Source of the DNA: Actinomycetes bacterium | GTDB taxonomy: Bacteria > Actinomycetota > Coriobacteriia > WRKU01 > WQUG01 | Reading direction: 5' to 3' | DNA length: 6,726 nt | NCBI GenBank assembly: GCA_009785855.1 | Contig: WQUG01000023.1 | Coordinates: 1-6,726 of the forward strand | Shown: positions 1 through 5,918 of the stretch, piece by piece | Position numbering within the stretch: position 1 is the stretch's first letter | How the letters are laid out: each line of letters starts with the position of its first letter | Position numbers and translations under genes: made by a program | Notes under the pieces: generated by a model | What the model saw: the letters and a program-made list of their open reading frames with translations, nothing else | What the model was told of the DNA's origin: nothing | Databases searched by the model: none

Positions 1-1626
1 TTACATCATGCCGCCCATGCCGCCCATATCCGGCATCGCCGGCGCCGGGTTCTTCTCAGGAACATCAGCGACGGTCGCCTCGGTGATGAGTATCATGCTT
101 GCCACGCTGGCCGCGTTCTGCAGCGCGCTGCGCGAGACCTTGACCGGATCGATGACGCCCATCTTGAGCATGTCGCCGTACTCTCCGGTCGCGGCGTTGA
201 GGCCCTCGCCCTTCTTCATGCTCTTGATCTTCTCGACCACGACCGAGCCTTCGAAGCCGGCGTTGTCAGCGATGGTGCGCAGCGGCGCGTTCAGGGCGTG
301 CGCCACGATGTTGACGCCGACCTTCTCGTCCTCGGAAAGGCCCTTGAGCGCGTCCAGCGCCTCAGCCGCGTTGATGAAGGCCACGCCGCCGCCAGCGACG
401 ATGCCCTCTTCGACGGCCGCGCGGGTCGCCTGCAGGGCGTCCTCGACACGCAGCTTCTTCTCCTTGAGCTCGACCTCGGTGGCAGCGCCGACCTTGATGA
501 CCGCCACGCCGCCGGCGAGCTTCGCCAGGCGCTCCTGGAGCTTCTCGCGATCGAAGTCACTGTCGCTGTTCTCGATCTCGCCCTTGATGATCTTGACGCG
601 GGCTTCGATATCGCCCTTCTTGCCGCCACCGTCGATGATGGTCGTCGAATCCTTGGTGACCTTGATGGTCTTGGCGGTCCCGAGCATGGACAGCTCGGCG
701 TTCTCGAGCGACAGCCCGAGCTCCTCTAAGATGACCTGGCCGCCGGTCACGACCGCGATGTCCTCGAGCTGCTGCTTGCGGCGATCGCCGAAGCCTGGCG
801 CCTTGACCGCGACGCAGTTGAAGGTGCCGCGCAGCTTGTTCAGGATGAGCGTGGCGAGCGCCTCGCCCTCGATGTCTTCTGCGATGATGAGCAGCTGCTT
901 GCCGGCCTGCATGACCTTCTCGAGCAGCGGCAGGATGGACTGGATGTTGCTGATCTTCTGGTTCACGATGAGTATCAGCGGATCATTCAGCACCGCCTCC
1001 ATGCGATCGGTGTCGGTCACCATATAGTGCGAGAGGTAGCCCTTGTCGAACTGCATACCCTCGACCGTGTCGATGTCGATGCCGAAGGTCTGGGACTCCT
1101 CGACGGTGATGACACCGTCCTTACCGACGACGTCCATGGCCTCAGCGATCTTCTCGCCGATGGTCTCATCGCCGGCAGAGATCGTGCCGACATGCGCGAT
1201 GTCGTCCTTGCCACCGACGGGCTTGCTGTTCGCCCGTATGGCCTCGACCACCGCGTCGACGCCGGCCTCGATGCCGCGGCGCAGCGCAAGCGGATTGGCG
1301 CCAGCGGTCACGTTGCGCAGGCCCTCGTTCGTGATGACCTCGGCGAACAGGGTCGCCGTGGTGGTGCCGTCGCCGGCCACGTCGTTGGTCTTGACCGCGA
1401 CTTCCTTGACCAGCTGAGCTCCCATGTTCTCGACCGCGTCTTCCAGATCGATCTCACGGGCGATGGTCACACCGTCGTTGGTGATGGTCGGTGCGCCGAA
1501 CTTCTTCTCGAGTACGACATAACGGCCCTTGGGGCCAAGGGTCACCTTGACCGCGTCAGAGAGCTTCGTGACGCCGGCGGCCAGACCATGGCGCGCTTCC
1601 TCGTTGAACTTGATATCTTTGGACAT
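1..1626 (-). CDS. groEL: 60 kDa chaperonin GroEL (Hsp60), complete
   Basis: ATP-driven chaperonin that folds client proteins inside a double-ring cavity capped by GroES in the cytoplasm. The 541-residue product is full length for the family. Visible family hallmarks are VTLGPKGR (28-35) and GDGTTT (85-90) in the ATP pocket, VEDALQATR (394-402) with the catalytic-position Asp at about 396, and the chaperonin signature AAVEEGIVAGGG (403-414). The C-terminus is the Gly-Met tail MPDMGGMGGMM, typical of the housekeeping chaperonin rather than the His-rich tail of mycobacterial-type GroEL1. The ATG at 1626 follows an AGGAAAGGAAG-like ribosome site with about 8 nt spacing. It lies 21 nt after the groES stop, so the two are almost certainly co-transcribed. 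The TAA stop is the first triplet of the window, so any terminator lies outside. One rare TTA leucine codon occurs near 726. Identity is essentially certain. Confidence 0.99.
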   Translation of the reverse strand: MSKDIKFNEEARHGLAAGVTKLSDAVKVTLGPKGRYVVLEKKFGAPTITNDGVTIAREIDLEDAVENMGAQLVKEVAVKTNDVAGDGTTTATLFAEVITNEGLRNVTAGANPLALRRGIEAGVDAVVEAIRANSKPVGGKDDIAHVGTISAGDETIGEKIAEAMDVVGKDGVITVEESQTFGIDIDTVEGMQFDKGYLSHYMVTDTDRMEAVLNDPLILIVNQKISNIQSILPLLEKVMQAGKQLLIIAEDIEGEALATLILNKLRGTFNCVAVKAPGFGDRRKQQLEDIAVVTGGQVILEELGLSLENAELSMLGTAKTIKVTKDSTTIIDGGGKKGDIEARVKIIKGEIENSDSDFDREKLQERLAKLAGGVAVIKVGAATEVELKEKKLRVEDALQATRAAVEEGIVAGGGVAFINAAEALDALKGLSEDEKVGVNIVAHALNAPLRTIADNAGFEGSVVVEKIKSMKKGEGLNAATGEYGDMLKMGVIDPVKVSRSALQNAASVASMILITEATVADVPEKNPAPAMPDMGGMGGMM

Positions 1627-1647
1627 AGTTATATCTTCCTTTCCTGG

Positions 1648-1938
1648 CTAGTCGGTCACGACCGCATAGATGTCGGACTCCTTCAAGATGACATATTCCT
1701 CGCCATCCAGCTTGACCTCGGTTCCACCATACTTGCTGTAGATGACCACATCATCCTTTTTGACGTTGACCGGCACGCGCTCGCCCTTATCGTTGAGCGC
1801 GCCGTCGCCGACTGCAAGGACGGTACCGCGCTGCGGCTTCTCCTGGCCGGAATCCGGCAGATACAGACCCGACTTCGTCTGGGTCTCTGCCTCGGCCTGT
1901 TTGACGATAACGCGGTCGCCCAGTGGCTTGAGTTTCAT
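1648..1938 (-). CDS. groES: 10 kDa co-chaperonin GroES (Hsp10), complete
   Basis: Heptameric lid of the GroEL chamber; it binds the GroEL apical domains through a mobile loop and closes the folding cage. The 96-residue product has the usual length and begins MKLKPLGDRVIVK, the canonical opening of the family. The mobile loop is about residues 17-32 and contains the hydrophobic GLYLP anchor (24-28); the conserved strand DDVVIYSKYGGTEVK (62-76) and the ending ESDIYAVV are also typical. I chose the ATG at 1938 because AAGGAGG sits 5 nt upstream. An in-frame TTG at 1953 would add five residues, but it would bury the ribosome site inside the gene and precede the conserved MKLKPL start. It is the first gene of the groESL operon, with a leader of about 100 nt if the promoter proposed at 2045-2074 is right. 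Confidence 0.98.
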   Translation of the reverse strand: MKLKPLGDRVIVKQAEAETQTKSGLYLPDSGQEKPQRGTVLAVGDGALNDKGERVPVNVKKDDVVIYSKYGGTEVKLDGEEYVILKESDIYAVVTD

Positions 1939-1943
1939 CGTTG

Positions 1944-1950
1944 CCTCCTT
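1944..1950 (-). promoter_or_regulatory. groES ribosome binding site (decides start)
   Basis: A near-perfect Shine-Dalgarno AAGGAGG lies 5 nt before the ATG at 1938. It rules out the upstream in-frame TTG at 1953, which would make these bases codons 2-4. Confidence 0.85.
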
Positions 1951-2003
1951 CAAGGATCCTTCTGTAACTGTGAGCCTGGCTGATCGAAGTCGGCGGCTCG
2001 CTT

Positions 2004-2030
2004 ACACTACAAAACGCGCCGACCTAGTGT
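2004..2030. repeat. Inverted repeat ACACTA-N15-TAGTGT in the groES leader
   Basis: Perfect 6-bp arms (2004-2009 and 2025-2030) separated by 15 nt lie just downstream of the proposed groES start of transcription, where HrcA/CIRCE operators usually sit. The arms and spacing do not match CIRCE (TTAGCACTC-N9-GAGTGCTAA). It may be a degenerate or different operator, a leader RNA stem, or chance. Confidence 0.3.
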
Positions 2031-2044
2031 GCAGCGCAGATATC

Positions 2045-2074
2045 ATTCTAGGAAGAGTGTGGGGTTCGTTGCAA
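2045..2074 (-). promoter_or_regulatory. Candidate groESL promoter (TTGCAA-N18-TAGAAT)
   Basis: Read on the minus strand, TTGCAA (2074-2069) and TAGAAT (2050-2045) are separated by 18 nt. They match the sigma70 -35 hexamer in four of six positions and the -10 in five of six. Transcription would begin near 2038, giving a leader of about 100 nt before groES. A small palindrome GCAAG-C-CTTGC (2071-2081) overlaps the -35 box. An alternative -10, TATGAT (2097-2092), lies upstream and would place the 2110-2132 palindrome over its -35 region. Confidence 0.5.
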
Positions 2075-2109
2075 GCCTTGCGGCCGAAATCATCATAATT
2101 CGTACACAT

Positions 2110-2132
2110 ATCTAAGTGTTAGACACTTAGAT
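2110..2132. promoter_or_regulatory. Perfect palindrome upstream of groES, operator candidate
   Basis: ATCTAAGTGT (2110-2119) and its exact reverse complement ACACTTAGAT (2123-2132) flank a TAG spacer: 10-bp perfect arms, 23 bp overall, AT-rich within GC-rich surroundings. The shape is that of a dimeric repressor or activator site. It lies about 170 bp before the groES ATG and about 36 nt upstream of the -35 box proposed at 2069-2074, or over the -35 region of the alternative promoter with -10 at 2092-2097. It is neither CIRCE nor the HspR box HAIR (CTTGAGT-N7-ACTCAAG). The only gene transcribed away from here is groES, because the permease on the other side ends toward it. The binding protein is unknown. 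Confidence 0.55.
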
Positions 2133-2194
2133 TTTCTACTAGCAGGATGCAAAGGGGGCGCGAGAGGGGCCGGACCGCTTTAGTCAGGTGATGC

Positions 2195-2302
2195 ACAAGT
2201 GGGAGGCGAGGGGGTCCGTCGACCCGTCGCCTGAGCCCCCTCGCCGACAAACCTGCAAGACAAACCGATCCCCTCCTGCGACACGGTCCCTGGCCCCCTG
2301 TC
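2195..2302 (+). repeat. REP/MITE-like repeat, copy 1 (downstream of the permease gene)
   Basis: Contains the 64-bp core (2195-2258, from ACAAGTGGGAGG to ACCTGCAA), 61/64 identical to the core of copy 2, which lies in the opposite orientation. An 18-nt unshared spacer (2259-2276) follows, then the end motif 2277-2302 (TGCGACACGGTCCCTG then GCCCCCTGTC), 25/26 identical to 6012-6037. The end motif stops 12 nt past the permease stop codon. The left boundary is degenerate: GTCAGG at 2184-2189, or a GGGGCCGGACCG-like stretch from about 2166, may be an eroded end. No coding capacity is credible. The class is inferred from structure: short, GC-rich, palindromic, intergenic and placed just after stop codons. 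Confidence 0.7.
2205..2245. other. GC-rich hairpin of repeat copy 1
   Basis: GGCGAGGGGG (2205-2214) pairs perfectly with CCCCCTCGCC (2236-2245) around a 21-nt loop that itself contains CGAC-CC-GTCG. It lies about 70 nt downstream of the permease stop and could impede transcription or protect the mRNA 3' end. No U-tract follows it on the minus strand (the next bases are TCCCACTTG), so it is not a canonical intrinsic terminator. Confidence 0.6.
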
Positions 2303-2314
2303 AGCTACCCCCTC

Positions 2315-3502
2315 CTATTGGTATCGCAGCGCTTCGATCGGGTCAAGCTTGGCCGCGCGGTGCGCCGGGTAGAACCCGAAGACGATACCGATCAGCATAC
2401 AGACCCCGACCCCGAGCAGGATCGCGAAGGCGGTGACCTGCGTGGTCAGGATCCCGGTCGCGTTCACGATAACCGATACGAGCCAGCCAAGCAACACGCC
2501 GATCACCCCGCCCATGCCGGTCAGTACGATCGACTCGACCAGGAACTGCAGGGTGATGTTGCCCGGCGTAGCCCCGATAGCCTTGCGTAGACCGATCTCG
2601 CGCGTGCGCTCGGTCACGCTTGTCAGCATCATGTTCATGATGCCGATGCCGCCGACCACCAGAGAGATCGACGCGATGGCCGCCAGCAGCGCGGTCAGGA
2701 TGCTCGTGATACTGCTGGTGAGGCTTAAGAGCGAAGACATGCTCGTCACGCTGAAGTCGGGATCGCTCGATGCCGGGATCCCGTGACGTGACTTCAAGAG
2801 CGAGGTCGCAAGGTTCGAGACCGTCGTCTGATCCTCCATCGTCTTCGTGGACAGGGTCACCGAATATGAGGTCTTACCGGTGAACTGGGCCGTCACGGTC
2901 GAAAGCGGCATATAGCTGGCGTTACCCGACAGAGCTGAGGCAAGGCCCCCGCTGCTCGCGCTCAGCACCCCGGTCACCACGAAGTTCTGCCCGCCGATCT
3001 GTACAGTACGTCCCACCGGGTTGTAGCTCGCATCCCCCCAGAGGCTCTCGACCGCATTCGAGGACAGCACGACCGCGCGCGCCCGGATCGAGTTCTGGTA
3101 CGCCGTGATGAAGCTGCCATGGGCGACCTCGGTATTCACCGCTTTGAGATAGTTCGCGTCGATGCCCTGGATCTGCGCGTTCGTACTGGCGTTGTTCGCG
3201 ACGATCTCCGCAGAGGTCGAGCGCGTCCCGGCGACCACATCGACCCCGGGCAGTTCGCGCAACGCGGCCATGTCGCCATCGGTCAGACCGCTGCCCGACG
3301 AGCTCGTACTCGTGATGCGCATGATGTTGGTGCCCGCCGCCGTGATCTGCTGCTGTACGCTTGCCTGGGTCCCTTGCCCCACGCTGATCAGCGCGATGAC
3401 CGAGCCGATGCCCACGACGATACCCAGGACCGTCAGCGCGGTGCGTCCCTTGTTGGCCACGAGCGACCGGAAGGTCTCGGAGAAGATGTCGAGAAGGTTC
3501 AT
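2315..3502 (-). CDS. MacB/FtsX-family ABC transporter permease
   Basis: Membrane subunit of a MacB-type ABC exporter; in this family it couples ATPase action to extrusion of peptides, toxins or lipoproteins by a mechanotransmission mechanism. It has 395 residues, normal for the stand-alone permease. One N-terminal membrane segment (about 23-42) is followed by an extracytoplasmic MacB core domain (about 43-260), then three membrane segments (about 266-290, 325-348 and 356-380). Conserved family motifs are GGIGIMNMMLTSVTERTREI (284-303) continuing into GLRKAIGA (304-311), and the C-terminal FYPAHRAAKLDPIEALRYQ (377-395). Its ATG forms an ATGA overlap with the ATPase stop, indicating translational coupling. 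It is the last gene of the three-gene operon. Substrate is unknown; the closest named analogues are Bacillus YknZ and the membrane half of MacB. Confidence 0.93.
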   Translation of the reverse strand: MNLLDIFSETFRSLVANKGRTALTVLGIVVGIGSVIALISVGQGTQASVQQQITAAGTNIMRITSTSSSGSGLTDGDMAALRELPGVDVVAGTRSTSAEIVANNASTNAQIQGIDANYLKAVNTEVAHGSFITAYQNSIRARAVVLSSNAVESLWGDASYNPVGRTVQIGGQNFVVTGVLSASSGGLASALSGNASYMPLSTVTAQFTGKTSYSVTLSTKTMEDQTTVSNLATSLLKSRHGIPASSDPDFSVTSMSSLLSLTSSITSILTALLAAIASISLVVGGIGIMNMMLTSVTERTREIGLRKAIGATPGNITLQFLVESIVLTGMGGVIGVLLGWLVSVIVNATGILTTQVTAFAILLGVGVCMLIGIVFGFYPAHRAAKLDPIEALRYQ

Positions 3503-4191
3503 GCCGCCACCTCGGCGCCCTCATAGAGCCGCCCATCCAGGAGGTGGACGGTGCGCTGCGCATGACAGGCGATGGCGGGGTCATGGGTGATGAGTATGAT
3601 CGTACGGCCGGCACGGTTGAGCTCGCCGAACATGTTCAGCACCGCCTGACCGGTCTTCGAGTCGAGGTTTCCAGTGGGCTCGTCTGCCAGGACGATCGCC
3701 GGATCGTTGACCAATGCGCGCGCGATGGCGACCCGCTGCATCTGCCCGCCTGAGATCTCGTTGCTCTTATGCATGAACACCTCCGGATCGAGCCCGGCGG
3801 CGGCCAGCGCCGCCTCGGCCCGCGCCCTGCGCTGCGCGCGCGGTACGCCCGTATATTCCAGGGGAAGGACCACGTTCTTCAGCACGCTCGTGCGCGAGAG
3901 CAGGTTGAAGGACTGGAACACGAAACCGATCGTTCGGGCCCGAAACGCCGCCAGTTCGCGCTCGGTCAACACCGAGGTGTCCTGACCGGCCAGCCAGTAG
4001 TTGCCGAACGTGGGCCGGTCGAGCAGACCGATGATGTTCATGAGGGTCGACTTCCCGGAACCAGACGGGCCCATGATCGAGATGAACTCGCCCTCTTCGA
4101 TGGAAAGCGACACGTCGCTGAGCGCGTCCAGTTCGATACCCCCGGTCGCGTAGGTCTTCGTCACCTGTCGCAGGTCGACCGCGATCGTCAT
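3499..4191 (-). CDS. MacB/LolD-type ABC transporter ATP-binding protein
   Basis: Cytoplasmic ATPase that powers the partner permease. The 230-residue single nucleotide-binding domain shows every expected motif: Walker A GPSGSGKST (41-49), Q-loop VFQSFNLL (91-98, Q93), signature ISGGQMQR (146-153, with Ile replacing the usual Leu), Walker B IVLADEPTG (166-174, catalytic Glu171), D-loop NLDS (175-178) and switch His203 in ITHD. The FQSFNLL and ADEPTGNLDS forms are characteristic of the MacB/LolD/FtsE branch. The ATG at 4191 lies 12 nt after the adaptor stop, with AAGGTGG spaced 7 nt upstream and overlapping that stop codon. It overlaps the permease start by 4 nt. The gene order adaptor, ATPase, permease equals yknX-yknY-yknZ of Bacillus. 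Substrate is unknown. Confidence 0.95.
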   Translation of the reverse strand: MTIAVDLRQVTKTYATGGIELDALSDVSLSIEEGEFISIMGPSGSGKSTLMNIIGLLDRPTFGNYWLAGQDTSVLTERELAAFRARTIGFVFQSFNLLSRTSVLKNVVLPLEYTGVPRAQRRARAEAALAAAGLDPEVFMHKSNEISGGQMQRVAIARALVNDPAIVLADEPTGNLDSKTGQAVLNMFGELNRAGRTIILITHDPAIACHAQRTVHLLDGRLYEGAEVAA

Positions 4192-4203
4192 GACGACACC
4201 ACC

Positions 4204-5775
4204 TTAAAAGCCGCCAGCGGGGCCGCCACCCTGGATGCTGGGCCCTGCGGAGCCACCGCCGGGATTGCGAGAACCTCCGCTATCGTTGCGGAACGTTCGC
4301 ATTGTGCCGCCGCCGCCCATGCCGCCGAAGAGACCGCCGCCGCCGCCTGACGTGCTGGTAGAGGTCGCCGCGCTGGTACCGCTGATCACGACATCACCGG
4401 CAGAGAGCCCGGACTTGACCTCCGTGTAGCTGTCGTTGGCGATGCCGATGGTGATCGTGACCGTATTCAGGTCGTTCGTGTTGCCGCCCCGGGCGACCTG
4501 CACAGTATAGCTCCCGTCTGAGGCCTGATCGATCGCGGTGTTGGGGACCATAAGAACGTTCGCGGCAGAAGCTGTCACGATCTGGGCCGTGACGCTCATG
4601 CCCGGCCGCAGTTGCTTATCAGGCTTGGTCAGCGTCATCTGGACCGTGAAGTCGACCAGACTGCCGGAGCTGGTACCGGTCGGTGAGATCTGGGTGACCA
4701 CTCCCGTGGTATCAAGACTCGGGAAGGCCGTGAAGCTGAGACGCACCTGCTGACCCATCTTGACCGATGAGATATCCGACTCGCTCACACTGATGTCAGC
4801 GGTCATGGCCGCAGAGTAGTCGCTGATCTCAACGGCCGCTGTACTCGACGAGGCCGCGTTACTGCTGCTGCTGTTCGCGTTGCTGTTGTTGCCGCCTTGC
4901 CCGGAGTAGGCCGAGGCGCTACCGTTGTTGTTCGCGTTGTTGCTGCCCGAGACCGCAGAGCCGTTCGCGACGCCCAGCGCCGTGATGACACCGGCGGCCG
5001 GTGCGGTCACCGTCGTCTTGCCCTGATTGGCGACCGCCGTATCGTAGTTGGACTGCGCCGAGGTCACCTGCGCCTGCGCTTGCTTGACCTGCGCCTGCGC
5101 CGAGGCGATCTGGGAGGCGCGTTGGGCGTTGGCCTGGTCGGCCTGCGCCTGAGCCTGGGCCAGCGTGAGCGGCGTTGAGGTCGACGACGGCTGCTGTTGC
5201 TGCTGTTGCTGCTGTTGTTGAGAGCTCCTCTGCGAACTGGAGCCGGAGCCGGAGCTTGAGCTGGAACTACTGCTGCCCGAAGCCATCAGATCCTGCGCCG
5301 TCGTGACAGATGCCGCCTCGGCAGAGGCCAGCGACTGCTGCGCCGCGGTCAGCGAGAGCTGGGCGCTCTCCAGGCTGTTCGAGGCGCTCGTGACCGCCGC
5401 CGCCAGCGTCCCGCTATCATCGATCGTGAACAGGACCTGCCCCTTCGTGACCGTATCGCCGAGCTTGACCGTAAGCCCCGTGACGGTCCCCGAGACCTGG
5501 GCGTTGACCTGCGCGGTCGAACCCGCCTTGAGCTGCCCGGAGCCCGAGATCGTCTTCTCAAGATCGCCTTGCTGGACCTGGGCGGTCAGGTAGGAGGAGG
5601 CCGAGGGAGTGTTCGCGTTGCGGACCAGGAAGAAGATCGCGACGAGTACGCCCAGGATCACCAGACCGATGAGAACACCGATGACGACTCCCCGTCGGTT
5701 CTTCTTGCGCGCGACTGCCGGCTGTGGCATCGCCAGTGTCTGATCGGGCGCCGGTTGGATGTTCTGCTCAGCCAT
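4204..5775 (-). CDS. MacA/HlyD-type membrane-fusion adaptor with low-complexity insertions
   Basis: Extracytoplasmic adaptor of the adjacent MacB-type exporter, tethered to the membrane and probably gating or handing over the substrate. A basic patch ARKKNRR (about 22-28) precedes one membrane segment (about 29-52); there is no lipobox. The two halves of the biotinyl-lipoyl fold are at about 88-120 and 253-276. Between them lie Ala/Gln-rich coiled-coil stretches (about 124-162 and 203-250) split by a Ser/Gln linker that includes ten consecutive Gln (186-195). A second insertion, rich in Asn, Ser and Gly (about 277-313), follows the second lipoyl half. A beta-barrel region with LRPGMSV (about 389-395) and a membrane-proximal domain come next, then a Gly-rich tail (about 475-523). 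At 523 residues it is longer than E. coli MacA (about 370), largely through these insertions. The ATG has GAGGGA 9 nt upstream. It is the first gene of the operon. No outer-membrane TolC partner is seen. Confidence 0.92.
   Translation of the reverse strand: MAEQNIQPAPDQTLAMPQPAVARKKNRRGVVIGVLIGLVILGVLVAIFFLVRNANTPSASSYLTAQVQQGDLEKTISGSGQLKAGSTAQVNAQVSGTVTGLTVKLGDTVTKGQVLFTIDDSGTLAAAVTSASNSLESAQLSLTAAQQSLASAEAASVTTAQDLMASGSSSSSSSSGSGSSSQRSSQQQQQQQQQQPSSTSTPLTLAQAQAQADQANAQRASQIASAQAQVKQAQAQVTSAQSNYDTAVANQGKTTVTAPAAGVITALGVANGSAVSGSNNANNNGSASAYSGQGGNNSNANSSSSNAASSSTAAVEISDYSAAMTADISVSESDISSVKMGQQVRLSFTAFPSLDTTGVVTQISPTGTSSGSLVDFTVQMTLTKPDKQLRPGMSVTAQIVTASAANVLMVPNTAIDQASDGSYTVQVARGGNTNDLNTVTITIGIANDSYTEVKSGLSAGDVVISGTSAATSTSTSGGGGGLFGGMGGGGTMRTFRNDSGGSRNPGGGSAGPSIQGGGPAGGF
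5191..5220 (-). repeat. CAG/CAA trinucleotide tract encoding ten glutamines
   Basis: Ten consecutive Gln codons (residues 186-195 of the adaptor), mixed CAA and CAG, lie inside a Ser-rich linker. The interrupted tract is less slippage-prone than a pure repeat, but it remains a plausible site of length variation between strains. Confidence 0.85.
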
Positions 5776-5796
5776 GATGCCGTGTCCCTCGTTTCT

Positions 5797-5809
5797 TTTC
5801 CAGTGGAAA
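5797..5809. repeat. Short palindrome TTTCC-AGT-GGAAA before the adaptor gene
   Basis: Perfect 5-bp arms with a 3-nt spacer lie between the proposed promoter and the ATG at 5775, close to the expected transcription start. It could be an operator or a leader stem; at this length chance is also likely. Confidence 0.25.
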
Positions 5810-5820
5810 CCGTTGCTCTC

Positions 5821-5848
5821 ATTATCTAATACCGACCGGGGGCTGCAA
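5821..5848 (-). promoter_or_regulatory. Candidate promoter of the ABC export operon
   Basis: On the minus strand TTGCAG (5848-5843) and GATAAT (5826-5821) are separated by 16 nt; the -10 matches five of six consensus bases and the -35 only three. Transcription would start near 5814, giving a leader of about 40 nt. The 8-mer GGCTTGCA spanning the -35 also occurs at the -35 of the proposed groES promoter, which gives mild support to both. Confidence 0.4.
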
Positions 5849-5918
5849 GCCCTGACGTAAGCGCGACAGAACTATTCCACATCTTCGCCATAGAGTGCGA
5901 CAGAGGAGCCGGGGAACC

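Noticed and set aside
8..1983. Long plus-strand open frames (8-1027 and 1027-1983) opposite groEL and groES
   Set aside because: They lie antisense to unmistakable chaperonin genes, have skewed Ser/Pro or Asp/Leu/Arg composition typical of high-GC shadow frames, and show no recognisable domain or ribosome site.
2045..2065. ACACTC followed by N9 as a possible CIRCE half-site upstream of groES
   Set aside because: The left half is only partly similar to TTAGCACTC, and the sequence 9 nt on does not resemble GAGTGCTAA.
2205..2245. Intrinsic terminator for the ABC operon
   Set aside because: The stem is strong, but the loop is long (21 nt) and no U-tract follows on the transcribed strand.
2188..2436. 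Plus-strand 82-codon open frame, and the related minus-strand 71-codon frame at 5826-6041 sharing KWEARGSVDPSPEPPRR
   Set aside because: The shared peptide is a translation of the repeat core. The frames run into the permease gene and the adaptor promoter region respectively, and nothing else supports coding.
2922..3614. Minus-strand 230-codon frame overlapping the permease and ATPase genes
   Set aside because: Out-of-frame shadow of two strongly supported genes; Arg/His-rich composition without domain character.
3119..4350. Plus-strand frames opposite the permease, ATPase and the end of the adaptor gene
   Set aside because: Antisense shadows of conserved genes in GC-rich DNA.
5191..5220. 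CRISPR-like or tandem-repeat array
   Set aside because: It is an in-frame CAG/CAA codon run inside the adaptor gene, with no spacers.
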